64,000 bases of DNA from Apostichopus japonicus (Eukaryota > Echinodermata > Holothuroidea > Aspidochirotida > Stichopodidae), in contig NC_092575.1 of the NCBI RefSeq assembly GCF_037975245.1, positions 18,175,841-18,239,840 of the forward strand, read 5' to 3'. This document shows, piece by piece, positions 35,001 to 49,200 of the stretch. The notes beneath the pieces were generated by a model. That model was not told the DNA's origin. It saw nothing but the letters and a program-made list of their open reading frames with translations, and made no database searches. Position numbers and translations under genes: made by a program. The stretch's first letter is position 1, and each line of letters begins with the position of its first letter.

Positions 35001-37028
35001 CATATAATCTTAAGTCCTACAATGCGAATAAAAATTTGACTGTACAGATAACCGCGGTCAATCGGTGAATTCATATCAAGGAATATCCATTGTTTGCTAG
35101 GTAGAAGGATTTAGTTCTTGTTAAGTTCTTGAGAGACAAATTTTAATTTAAATGTCTGTACCCCACAAGGTATCCTGGTACTCATACCACATTACCAGAA
35201 TACAGTATCAATAGGTGAATTTTCATATTCCAGTATAAAACCAAGGTCAAGGTTATTGTTGGCTTCTAATAGCAATGTTCAAAGGCATCTACTTTAGGCT
35301 GCCACTTAGATGCATTAAGGTGTATTTATATCACATTTAAGTTCTGTACCCCACAAGCTACACTGGTACTCATATAATATTAGGTCCTACAATGCGAATA
35401 ATAAGTATTTTTTTGTGTATAGATTATCGCTGTCAATTAGATGAATTTATATTGAAGAATTTTCATTGTTTGCTACGTACAGTAGATGGCTTTAGTTCTT
35501 ATTAAGTTCTTGAGAGACAAATTGTAATTTAACTGTCTGTACCCCACAAGGTATCCTGGCACTCATACCACATGAACAGAGTACAGTACTACAAATTGTA
35601 ATTTAACTGTCTGTACCCCACAAGGTATCCTGGCACTCATACCACATGACCAGAGTATAGTATCAACAAGTTAATATTTATTATCCAGTATATTAAGCAC
35701 TGTAAAAAATATTGTTGGCTACTCATAGCAATGAAGGCATCTACTTAAGGCTTCCACTTAGATGCATTAAGGTATATTTATATCACATTAAAGTTCTGTA
35801 CCCCACAAGCTACACTTGTACTCATATAATCTTAAGTCCTACAATGCGAATAAAAATTTGACTGTACAGATAACCGCGGTAAATCGGTGAATTCATATCA
35901 AGGAATATCCATTGTTTGCTAGGTAGAAGGATTTAGTTCTTGTTAAGTTCTTGAGAGACAAATTTTAATTTAAATGTCTGTACCCCACAAGGTATCCTGG
36001 TACTCATACCACATTACCAGAATACAGTATCAATAGGTGAATTTTCATATTCCAGTATAAAACCAAGGTCAAAGTTATTGTTGGCTTCTAATAGCAATGT
36101 TCAAAGGCATCTACTTTAGGCTGCCACTTAGATGCATTAAGGTGTATTCATATCACATTTAAGTTCTGTACCCCACAAGCTACACTGGTACTCATATAAT
36201 ATTATGTCATACAATGCGAATAATAAGTAATTTTTTTGTGTATAGATTATCGCTGTCAATTAGATGAATTTATATTGAAGAATTTTCATTGTTTGCTACG
36301 TACAGTAGATGGCTTTAGTTCTTATTAAGTTCTTGAGAGACAAATTGTAATTTAACTGTCTGTACCCCACAAGGTATCCTGGCACTCATACAACATGACC
36401 AGAATACAACATCAATAGGTGAATTTTCATATTCCAGTATAAAACCAGGGTCAAAGTTATTGTTTGGCTTCTAATAGCAATGGAGGCATCTACTCTAGCT
36501 GTCACTTAGATGCATTAAGGTATATTTATATCACATTTAAGTTCTGTACCCCACAAGCTACACTGGTACTCATATAATATTAGGTCCTACAATGCGAATG
36601 ATAAGTTTCATTCTGTATAGATTATTGCTGTCAATTAGATGAATTTATATTGAAGAGTTTTCATTGTTTGCTAGGTAGATGGATTTAGTTCTAATCAAGT
36701 TCTTAAGAGACATATTGTAATTGTAATTTAACTGTCTGTACCCCACAAGGTATCCTGGCACTCATACCACATGACCAGAATACAGCATCAATAGGTGAAT
36801 TTTCATTATCCTGTATATAAAGCACTGTCAAAGTTATTGTAGGCTACTCATAGCAATGAAGGCATCTACTTAAGGCTTCCACTTAGATGCATTAAGGTAT
36901 ATTTATATCACATTAAAGTTCTGTACCCCACAAGCTACACTTGTACTCATATAATCTTAAGTCCTACAATGCGAATAAAAATTTGACTGTACAGATAACC
37001 GCGGTCAATCGGTGAATTCGTATCAAGG
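29001..37028 (+). repeat. Higher-order repeat section, about 2.48 kb period
   Basis: The landmark accgcgg, found once per sub-block, occurs at 30,091, 31,449, 32,570, 33,924, 35,051, 35,873 and 36,998. The gaps are 1,358, 1,121, 1,354, 1,127, 822 and 1,125 bp. The alternation of about 1.36 and 1.12 kb gives a composite period of about 2,475-2,481 bp, and the fifth gap (822) shows a block with internal copies deleted. Sequence between equivalent positions is nearly identical over whole 2.48-kb units, for example 29,001-31,480 against 31,481-33,953. Confidence 0.9.
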
Positions 37029-38702
37029 AATATCCATTGTTTGCTAGGTAGAAGGATTTAGTTCTTGTTAAGTTCTTGAGAGACAAATTTTAATTAAAAT
37101 GTCTGTACCCCACAAGGTATCCTGGTACTCATACCACATTACCAGAATACAGTATCAATAGGTGAATTTTCATATTCCAGTATAAAACCAAGGTCAAAGT
37201 TATTGTTGGCTTCTAATAGCAATGTTCAAAGGCATCTACTTTAGGCTGCCACTTAGATGCATTAAGGTGTATTCATATCACATTTAAGTTCTGTACCCCA
37301 CAAGCTACACTGGTACTCATATAATATTAGGTCCTACAATGCAAATGATAAGTTTTATTCTGTATAGATTATCGCTGTCAATGAGATGAATTTATATTGT
37401 AGAATTTTCATTGTTTGCTAGGTAGATGGATTTAGTTCTTATTAAGTTCTTGAGAGACATATTGTAATTTAATTTCAATGTCTGTACCCCACAAGGTATC
37501 CTGGCACTCATATAATGTTAGGTCCTATAATGCGAATGATAAGTATTTTTTTGTATAGATTATCGCTGTCAATTAGATGAATTTATATTGAAGAATTTCC
37601 ATTGTTTGCTAGGTAGATGGATTTAGTTCTTATTAAGTTCTTGAGAGACAAATTGTTATTGAACTGTCTGTACCCCACAAGGTATCCTAGCACTCATACC
37701 ACATGACCAGAGTACAGTACGACAAATTGTAATTTAACTGTCTGTACCCCACAAGGTATCCTGGCACTCATACCACATGACCAGAGTATAGTACAACAAA
37801 TTGTAATTTAACTGTCTGTACCCCACAAGGTATCCTGGTACTCATACCACATGACCAGAGTACAGTAAGACAAATTGTAATTTAACTGTCTGTACCCCAC
37901 AAGGTATCCTGGCACTCATACCACATGACCAGAGTACAGTACGACAAATTGTAATTTAACTGTCTGTACCCCACAAGGTATCCTGGCACTCATACAACAT
38001 GACCAGAGTACAAAATCAACAAGTTAATATTTATTATCCAGTATATCAAGCACTGTAAAAAATATTGTTGGCTACTCATAGCAATGAAGGCATCTACTTT
38101 AGGCTGCCATTTAGTTGCATTGTTTTTAAGGTATATTTATATGGCATTTAAGTTTTGTACCCCACAAGCTACACTGGTACTCATATAATGTTAGGTCCTA
38201 CAATGCGAATGATAAGTATTTTTTTGTATAGATTATCGCTGTCAATTAGATGAATTTATATTGAAGAATTTCCATTGTTTGCTAGGTAGATGGATTTAGT
38301 TCTTATTAAGTTCTTGAGAGACATATTGTAATTTAATTTCAATGTCTGTACCCCACAAGGTATCCTGGCACTCATACAACATGACCAGAGTACAGTATCA
38401 ACAAGTTAATATTTATTATCCAGTATATCAAGCACTGTAAAAAATATTGTTGGCTACTCATAACAATGAAGGCATCTACTTTAGGCTGCCATTAGTTGCA
38501 TTGTTTTTAAGGTATATATATGACATTTAAGTTTTGTACCCCACAAGCTACACTGGTACTCATATAATGTTAGGTCCTACAATGCGAATGATAAGTATTT
38601 TTTTGTGTATAGATTATCGCTGTCAATTAGATGAATTTATATTGAAGAGTTTTCATTGTTTGCTAGGTAGATGGATTTAGTTCTTATTAAGTTCTTGAGA
38701 GA

Positions 38703-39220
38703 CAAATTGTAATTTAACTGTCTGTACCCCACAAGGTATCCTAGCACTCATACCACATGACCAGAGTACAGTATGACAAATTGTAATTTAACTGTCTGTA
38801 CCCCACAAGGTATCCTGGCACTCATACCACATGACCAGAGTATAGTACAACAAATTGTAATTTAACTGTCTGTACCCCACAAGGTATCCTGGCACTCATA
38901 CCACATGACCAGAGTACAGTACGACAAATTGTAATTTAACTGTCTGTACCCCACAAGGTATCCTGGCACTCATACCACATGACCAGAGTACAGTACAACA
39001 AATTGTAATTTAAATGTCTGTACCCCACAAGGTATCCTGGTACTCATACCACATGACCAGAGTACAGTACGACAAATTGTAATTTAACTGTCTGTACCCC
39101 ACAAGGTATCCTGGCACTCATACCACATGACCAGAGTACAGTACAACAAATTGTAATTTAACTGTCTGTACCCCACAAGGTATGCATCCTGGCACTCATA
39201 CAACATGACCAGAGTACAAA
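38703..39220 (+). repeat. Cluster of seven 74-bp sub-repeats
   Basis: The marker caaattgt recurs at 38,703, 38,777, 38,851, 38,925, 38,999, 39,073 and 39,147, exactly 74 bp apart. Each sub-repeat joins the start of the first half-unit (gtaccccacaaggtatcc) to the end of the second (caaattgtaattta), so it arose by a deletion of about 300 bp between units, then local amplification. Confidence 0.92.
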
Positions 39221-42200
39221 ATCAACAAGTTAATATTTATTATCCAGTATATCAAGCACTGTAAAAAATATTGTTGGCTACTCATAACAATGAAGGCATC
39301 TACTTTAGGCTGCCATTTAGTTGCATTGTTTTTAAGGTATATATATGACATTTAAGTTTTGTACCCCACAAGCTACACTGGTACTCATATAATGTTAGGT
39401 CCTACAATGCGAATGATAAGTATTTTTTTGTATAGATTATCGCTGTCAATTAGATATATTTATATTGAAGAATTTTCATTGTTTGCTAGGTAGATGGATT
39501 TAGTTCTTATTAAGTTCTTGAGAGACAAATTGTAATTTAACTGTCTGTACCCCACAAGGTATCCTAGCACTCATACCACATGACCAGAGTACAGTACGAC
39601 AAATTGTAATTTAACTGTCTGTACCCCACAAGGTATCCTGGCACTCATACCACATGACCAGAGTATAGTACAACAAATTGTAATTTAAATGTCTGTACCC
39701 CACAAGGTATCCTGGTACTCATACCACATGACCAGAGTACAGTACGACAAATTGTAATTGAACTGTCTGTACCCCACAAGGTATCCTGGCACTCATACCA
39801 CATGACCAGAGTACAGTACGACAAATTGTAATTTAACTGTCTGTACCCCACAAGGTATCCTGGCACTCATACAACATGACCAGAGTACAAAATCAACAAG
39901 TTAATATTTATTATCCAGTATATCAAGCACTGTAAAAAATATTGTTGGCTACTCATAGCAATGAAGGCATCTACTTTAGGCTGCCATTTAGTTGCATTGT
40001 TTTTAAGGTATATATATGACATTTAAGTTTTGTACCCCACAAGCTACACTGGTACTCATATAATGTTAGGTCCTACAATGCGAATGATAAGTATTTTTTT
40101 GTATAGATTATCGCTGTCAATTAGTTGAATTTATATTGAAGAATTTTCATTGTTTGCTAGGTAGATGGATTTAGTTCTTATTAAGTTCTTGAGAGACAAA
40201 TTGTTATTGAACTGTCTGTACCCCACAAGGTATCCTAGCACTCATACCACATGACCAGAGTACAGTACGACAAATTGTAATTTAACTGTCTGTACCCCAC
40301 AAGGTATCCTGGCACTCATACCACATGACCAGAGTATAGTACAACAAATTGTAATTTAACTGTCTGTACCCCACAAGGTATCCTGGTACTCATACCACAT
40401 GACCAGAGTACAGTAAGACAAATTGTAATTTAACTGTCTGTACCCCACAAGGTATCCTGGCACTCATACCACATGACCAGAGTGCAGTACGACAAATTGT
40501 AATTTAACTGTCTGTACCCCACAAGGTATCCTGGCACTCATACAACATGACCAGAGTACAAAATCAACAAGTTAATATTTATTATCCAGTATATCAAGCA
40601 CTGTAAAAAATATTGTTGGCTACTCATAGCAATGAAGGCATCTACTTTAGGCTGCCATTAGTTGCATTGTTTTTAAGGTATATTTATATGACATTTAAGT
40701 TTTGTACCCCACAAGCTACACTGGTACTCATATAATGTTAGGTCCTACAATGCGAATGATAAGTTTTATTCTGTACAGATTATCGCTGTCAATTAGATAT
40801 ATTTATATTGAAGAGTTTGCATTGTTTGCTAGGTAGATGGATTTATTTCTAATTAAGTTCTTGAGAGACATATTGGAATTGTAATTTAACTGTCTGTACC
40901 CCACAAGGTAGCCTGGTACTCATACCACATGACCAGAATACAGCAGCAGTAGGGGAATTTTCATTATCCTGTATATAAAGCACTGCTAAAACTATTGTTG
41001 GCTACTCATAGCAATGAAGGCATCTACTTTAGGCTACCATTTAGTTGCATTGTTTTTAAGGTATATTTATATGACATTTAAGTTTTGTACCCCACAAGCT
41101 ACACTGGTACTCATATAATGTTAGGTCCTACAATGCGAATGATAAGTATTTTTTTGTATAGATTATCGCTGTCAATTAGATGAATTTATATTGAAGAATT
41201 TTCATTATTTGCTAGGTAGATGGATTTAGTTCTTATTAAGTTCTTGAGAGACATATTGTAATTTAATTTCAATGTCTGTACCCCACAAGGTATCCTGGCA
41301 CTCATACCACATGACCAGAGTACAGTACGACAATTTGTAATTTAACTGTCTGTACCCCACAAGGTATCCTGGCACTCATACAACATGACCAGAGTACAAA
41401 ATCAACAAGTTAATATTTATTATCCAGTATATCAAGCACTGTAAAAAATATTGTTGGCTACTCATAGCAATGAAGGCATCTACTTCAGGCTGCCATTTAG
41501 TTGCATTGTTTTTAAGGTATATTTATATGACATTTAAGTTTTGTACCCCACAAGCTACACTGGTACTCATATAATGTTAGGTCCTACAATGCGAATGATA
41601 AGTATTTTTTTGTATAGATTATCGCTGTCAATTAGATGAATTTATATTGAAGAATTTCCATTGTTTGCTAGGTAGATGGATTTAGTTCTTATTAAGTTCT
41701 TGAGACACATATTGTAATTTAATTTCAATGTCTGTACCCCACAAGGTATCCTGGCACTCATACAACGTGACCAGAGTACAAAATCAACAAGTTAATATTT
41801 ATTATCCAGTATATCAAGCACTGTAAAAAATATTGTTGGCTACTCATAGCAATGAAGGCATCTACTTTAGGCTGCCATTAGTTGCATTGTTTTTAAGGTA
41901 TTTATATGACATTTAAGTTTTGTACCCCACAAGCTACACTGGTACTCATATAATGTTAGGTCCTACAATGCGAATGATAAGTATTTTTTTGTATAGATTA
42001 TCGCTGTCAACTAGTTGAATTTATATTGAAGAATTTTCATTGTTTGCTAGGTAGATGGATTTAGTTCTTATTAAGTTCTTGAGAGACAAATTGTAATTTA
42101 ACTGTCTGTACCCCACAAGGTATCCTAGCACTCATACCACATGACCAGAGTACAGTACGACAAATTGTAATTTAACTGTCTGTACCCCACAAGGTATCCT

Positions 42201-44922
42201 GGCACTCATACCACATGACCAGAGTATAGTACAACAAATTGTAATTTAAATGTCTGTACCCCACAAGGTATCCTGGTACTCATACCACATTACCAGAGTA
42301 CAGTACGACAAATTGTAATTGAACTGTCTGTACCCCACAAGGTATCCTGGCACTCATACCACATGACCAGAGTACAGTACAACAAATTGTAATTTAACTG
42401 TCTGTACCCCACAAGGTATCCTGGCACTCATACAACATGACCAGAGTACAAAATCAACAAGTTAATATTTATTATCCAGTATATCAAGCACTGTAAAAAA
42501 TATTGTTGGCTACTCATAGCAATGAAGGCATCTACTTTAGGCTGCCATTTAGTTGCATTGTTTTTAAGGTATATATATGACATTTAAGTTTTGTACCCCA
42601 CAAGCTACACTGGTACTCATATAATGTTAGGTCCTACAATGCGAATGATAAGTATTTTTTTGTATAGATTATCGCTGTCATATATAATGTTAGGTCCTAC
42701 AATGCGAATGATAAGTATTTTTTTGTATAGATTATCGCTGTCAATTAGATGAATTTATATTGAAGAATTTCCATTGTTTGCTAGGTAGATGGATTTAGTT
42801 CTTATTAAGTTCTTGAGAGACATATTGTAATTTAATTTCAATGTCTGTACCCCACAAGGTATCCTGGCACTCATACAACATGACCAGAGTACAAAATCAA
42901 CAAGTTAATATTTATTATCCAGTATATCAAGCACTGTAAAAAATATTGTTGGCTACTCATAGCAATGAAGGCTTCTACTTTAGGCTGCCATTAGTTGCAT
43001 TGTTTTTAAGGTATATATATGACATTTAAGTTTTGTACCCCACAAGCTACACTGGTACTCATATAATGTTAGGTCCTACAATGCGAATGATAAGTATTTT
43101 TTTGTATAGATTATCGCTGTCAATTAGTTGAATTTATATTGAAGAATTTTCATTGTTTGCTAGGTAGATGGATTTAGTTCTTATTAAGTTCTTGAGAGAC
43201 AAATTGTAATTTAACTGTCTGTACCCCACAATGTATCCTAGCACTCATACCACATGACCAGAGTACAGTACGACAAATTGTAATTTAACTGTCTGTACCC
43301 CACAAGGTATCCTGGCACTCATACCACATGACCAGAGTATAGTACAACAAATTGTAATTTAAATGTCTGTACCCCACAAGGTATCCTGGTACTCATACCA
43401 CATGACCAGAGTACAGTACGACAAATTGTAATTGAACTGTCTGTACCCCACAAGGTATCCTGGCACTCATACCACATGACCAGAGTACAGTACGACAAAT
43501 TGTAATTTAACTGTCTGTACCCCACAAGGTATCCTGGCACTCATACAACATGACCAGAGTACAAAATCAACAAGTTAATATTTATTATCCAGTATATCAA
43601 GCACTGTAAAAAATATTGTTGGCTACTCATAGCAATGAAGGCATCTACTTTAGGCTGCCATTTAGTTGCATTGTTTTTAAGGTATATATATGACATTTAA
43701 GTTTTGTACCCCACAAGCTACACTGGTACTCATATAATGTTAGGTCCTACAATGCGAATGATAAGTATTTTTTTGTATAGATTATCGCTGTCAATTAGTT
43801 GAATTTATATTGAAGAATTTTCATTGTTTGCTAGGTAGATGGATTTAGTTCTTATTAAGTTCTTGAGAGACAAATTGTTATTGAACTGTCTGTACCCCAC
43901 AAGGTATCCTAGCACTCATACCACATGACCAGAGTACAGTACGACAAATTGTAATTTAACTGTCTGTACCCCACAAGGTATCCTGGCACTCATACCACAT
44001 GACCAGAGTATAGTACAACAAATTGTAATTTAACTGTCTGTACCCCACAAGGTATCCTGGTACTCATACCACATGACCAGAGTACAGTAAGACAAATTGT
44101 AATTTAACTGTCTGTACCCCACAAGGTATCCTGGCACTCATACCACATGACCAGAGTACAGTACGACAAATTGTAATTTAACTGTCTGTACCCCACAAGG
44201 TATCCTGGCACTCATACAACATGACCATAGTACAAAATCAACAAGTTAATATTTATTATCCAGTATATCAAGCACTGTAAAAAATATTGTTGGCTACTCA
44301 TAGCAATGAAGGCATCTACTTTAGGCTGCCATTTAGTTGCATTGTTTTTAAGGTATATTTATATGGCATTTAAGTTTTGTACCCCACAAGCTACACTGGT
44401 ACTCATATAATGTTAGGTCCTACAATGCGAATGATAAGTATTTTTTTGTATAGATTATCGCTGTCAATTAGATGAATTTATATTGAAGAATTTCCATTGT
44501 TTGCTAGGTAGATGGATTTAGTTCTTATTAAGTTCTTGAGACACATATTGTAATTTAATTTCAATGTCTGTACCCCACAAGGTATCCTGGCACTCATACA
44601 ACATGACCAGAGTACAGTATCAACAAGTTAATATTTATTATCCAGTATATCAAGCACTGTAAAAAATATTGTTGGCTACTCATAACAATGAAGGCATCTA
44701 CTTTAGGCTGCCATTAGTTGCATTGTTTTTAAGGTATATATATGACATTTAAGTTTTGTACCCCACAAGCTACACTGGTACTCATATAATGTTAGGTCCT
44801 ACAATGCGAATGATAAGTAGTTTTTTGTATAGATTATCGCTGTCAATTAGATGAATTTATATTGAAGAATTTTCATTGTTTGCTAGGTAGATGGATTTAG
44901 TTCTTATTAAGTTCTTGAGAGA

Positions 44923-45440
44923 CAAATTGTAATTGAACTGTCTGTGCCCCACAAGGTATCCTAGCACTCATACCACATGACCAGAGTACAGTATGACAAA
45001 TTGTAATTTAACTGTCTGTACCCCACAAGGTATCCTGGCACTCATACCACATGACCAGAGTATAGTACAACAAATTGTAATTTAACTGTCTGTACCCCAC
45101 AAGGTATCCTGGCACTCATACCACATGACCAGAGTACAGTACGACAAATTGTAATTTAACTGTCTGTACCCCACAAGGTATCCTGGCACTCATACCACAT
45201 GACCAGAGTACAGTACAACAAATTGTAATTTAAATGTCTGTACCCCACAAGGTATCCTGGTACTCATACCACATGACCAGAGTACAGTACGACAAATTGT
45301 AATTTAACTGTCTGTACCCCACAAGGTATCCTGGCACTCATACCACATGACCAGAGTACAGTACAACAAATTGTAATTTAACTGTCTGTACCCCACAAGG
45401 TATCCTGGCACTCATACAACATGACCAGAGTACAAAATCA
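44923..45440 (+). repeat. Cluster of seven 74-bp sub-repeats
   Basis: Same sub-repeat, with markers at 44,923, 44,997, 45,071, 45,145, 45,219, 45,293 and 45,367. The order of its variants (tatgac, tatagtacaac, tacgac, tacaac with taaatg, and so on) parallels the 38.7-kb cluster, so the two are copies of one larger block. Confidence 0.9.
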
Positions 45441-45741
45441 ACAAGTTAATATTTATTATCCAGTATATCAAGCACTGTAAAAAATATTGTTGGCTACTCA
45501 TAGCAATGAAGGCATCTACTTTAGGCTGCCATTTAGTTGCATTGTTTTTAAGGTATATATATGACATTTAAGTTTTGTACCCCACAAGCTACACTGGTAC
45601 TCATATAATGTTAGGTCCTACAATGCGAATGATAAGTATTTTTTTGTATAGATTATCGCTGTCAATTAGATATATTTATATTGAAGAATTTTCATTGTTT
45701 GCTAGGTAGATGGATTTAGTTCTTATTAAGTTCTTGAGAGA

Positions 45742-46259
45742 CAAATTGTAATTTAACTGTCTGTACCCCACAAGGTATCCTAGCACTCATACCACATGAC
45801 CAGAGTACAGTACGACAAATTGTAATTTAACTGTCTGTACCCCACAAGGTATCCTGGCACTCATACCACATGACCAGAGTATAGTACAACAAATTGTAAT
45901 TTAAATGTCTGTACCCCACAAGGTATCCTGGTACTCATACCACATGACCAGAGTACAGTACGACAAATTGTAATTTAACTGTCTGTACCCCACAAGGTAT
46001 CCTGGTACTCATACCACATGACCAGAGTACAGTACGACAAATTGTAATTTAACTGTCTGTACCCCACAAGGTATCCTGGCACTCATACCACATGACCAGA
46101 GTACAGTACGACAAATTGTAATTTAACTGTCTGTACCCCACAAGGTATCCTGGCACTCATACCACATGACCAGAGTACAGTACGACAAATTGTAATTTAA
46201 CTGTCTGTACCCCACAAGGTATCCTGGCACTCATACAACATGACCAGAGTACAAAATCA
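45742..46259 (+). repeat. Cluster of seven 74-bp sub-repeats
   Basis: A third long cluster immediately downstream of the last, with markers from 45,742 to 46,186 at 74-bp steps. The final copies are almost identical (gtacgacaaattg), suggesting recent local expansion. Confidence 0.88.
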
Positions 46260-49200
46260 ACAAGTTAATATTTATTATCCAGTATATCAAGCACTGTAAA
46301 AAATATTGTTGGCTACTCATAGCAATGAAGGCATCTACTTTAGGCTGCCATTTAGTTGCATTGTTTTTAAGGTATATATATGACATTTAAGTTTTGTACC
46401 CCACAAGCTACACTGGTACTCATATAATGTTAGGTCCTACAATGCGAATGATAAGTATTTTTTTGTATAGATTATCGCTGTCAATTAGATATATTTATAT
46501 TGAAGAATTTTCATTGTTTGCTAGGTAGATGGATTTAGTTCTTATTAAGTTCTTGAGAGACAAATTGTAATTGAACTCTCTGTACCCCACAAGGTATCCT
46601 AGCACTCATACCACATGACCAGAGTACAGTACGACAAATTGTAATTTAACTGTCTGTACCCCACAAGGTATCCTGGCACTCATACCACATGACCAGAGTA
46701 TAGTACAACAAATTGTAATTTAACTGTCTGTACCCCACAAGGTATCCTGGCACTCATACCACATGACCAGAGTACAGTACGACAAATTGTAATTTAACTG
46801 TCTGTACCCCACAAGGTATCCTGGCACTCATACAACATGACCAGAGTACAAAATCAACAAGTTAATATTTATTATCCAGTATATCAAGCACTGTAAAAAA
46901 TATTGTTGGCTACTCATAGCAATGAAGGCATCTACTTTAGGCTGCCATTTAGTTGCATTGTTTTTAAGGTATATTTATATGGCATTTAAGTTTTGTACCC
47001 CACAAGCTACACTGGTACTCATATAATGTTAGGTCCTACAATGCGAATGATAAGTATTTTTTTGTATAGATTATCGCTGTCACTTAGATGAATTTATATT
47101 GAAGAATTTCCATTGTTTGCTAGGTAGATGGATTTAGTTCTTATTAAGTTCTTGAGAGACATATTGTAATTTAATTTCAATGTCTGTACCCCACAAGGTA
47201 TCCTAACTCATACAACATGACCAGAGTACAGTATCAAGAAGTTAATATTTATTATCCAGTATATCAAGCACTGTAAAAAATATTGTTGGCTACTCATAGC
47301 AATGAAGGCATCTACTTTAGGCTGCCATTAGTTGCATTGTTTTTAAGGTATATATATGACATTTAAGTTTTGTACCCCACAAGCTACACTGGTACTCATA
47401 TAATGTTAGGTCCTACAATGCGAATGATAAGTATTTTTTTGTATAGATTATCGCTGTCAATTAGATGAATTTATATTGAAGAATTTTCATTGTTTGCTAG
47501 GTTGATGGATTTAGTTCTTATTAAGTTCTTGAGAGACAAATTGTAATTGAACTGTCTGTACCCCACAAGGTATCCTAGCACTCATACCACATGACCAGAG
47601 TACAGTACAACAAATTGTAATTTAACTGTCTGTACCCCACAAGGTATCCTGGCACTCATACCACATGACCAGAGTATAGTACAACAAATTGTAATTTAAC
47701 TGTCTGTACCCCACAAGGTATCCTGGCACTCATACCACATGACCAGAGTACAAAATCAACAAGTTAATATTCATTATCCAGTATATCAAGCACTGTAAAA
47801 ACTATTGTTGGCTGCTCATAGCAATGAAGGCATCTACTTTAGGCTGCCATTTAGTTGCATTGTTTTTAAGGTATATTTATATGACATTTAAGTTTTGTAC
47901 CCCAAAAGCTACACTGGTACTCATATACTGTAATGTTAGGTCCTACAATGCGAATGATAAGTATTTTTTTGTATAGATTATCGCTGTCAATTAGATGAAT
48001 TTATATTGAAGAATTTCCATTGTTTGCTAGGTAGATGGATTTAGTTCTTATTAAGTTCTTGAGAGACATATTGTAATTTAATTTCAATGTCTGTACCCCA
48101 CAAGGTATCCTGGCACTCATACAACATGACCAGAGTACAGTATCAACATGTTAATATTTATTATCCAGTATATCAAGCACTGTAAAAAATATTGTTGGCT
48201 ACTCATAGCAATGAAGGCATCTACTTTAGGCTGCCATTAGTTGCATTGTTTTTAAGGTATATTTATATGACATTTAAGTTTTGTACCCCACAAGCTACAC
48301 TGGTACTCATATAATGTTAGGTCCTACAATGCGAATGATCAGTTTTATTCTGTACAGATTATCGCTGTCAATTAGATATATTTATATTGAAGAGTTTGCA
48401 TTGTTTGCTAGGTAGATGGATTTAGTTCTTATTAATTTCTTGAGAGACAAATTGTAATTTAACTGTCTGTACCCCACAAGGTATCCTAGCACTCATACCA
48501 CATGACCAGAGTACAGTACGACAAATTGTAATTTAACTGTCTGTACCCCACAAGGTATCCTGGCACTCATACCACATGACCAGAGTATAGTACAACAAAT
48601 TGTAATTTAACTGTCTGTACCCCACAAGGTATCCTGGCACTCATACCACATGACCAGAGTACAGTACGACAAATTGTAATTTAACTGTCTGTACCCCACA
48701 AGGTATCCTGGCACTCATACAACATGACCAGAGTACAAAATCAACAAGTTAATATTCATTATCCAGTATATCAAGCACTGTAAAAACTATTGTTGGCTGC
48801 TCATAGCAATGAAGGCATCTACTTTAGGCTGCCATTTAGTTGCATTGTTTTTAAGGTATATTTATATGACATTTAAGTTTTGTACCCCAAAAGCTACACT
48901 GGTACTCATATACTGTAATGTTAGGTCCTACAATGCGAATGATAAGTATTTTTTTGTATAGATTATCGCTGTCAATTAGACGAATTTATATTGAAGAATT
49001 TCCATTGTTTGCTAGGTAGATGGATTTAGTTCTTATTAAGTTCTTGAGAGACATATTGTAATTTAATTTCAATGTCTGTATCCCACAAGGTATCCTGGCA
49101 CTCATACAACATGACCAGAGTACAAAATCAACATGTTAATATTTATTATCCAGTATATCAAGCACTGTAAAAAATATTGTTGGCTACTCATAGCAATGAA

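Noticed and set aside
39645-43540. Two identical 73-codon minus-strand frames at 39,645-39,866 and 43,319-43,540
   Set aside because: They are copies of the same satellite segment; the frame simply follows the 74-bp sub-repeat.
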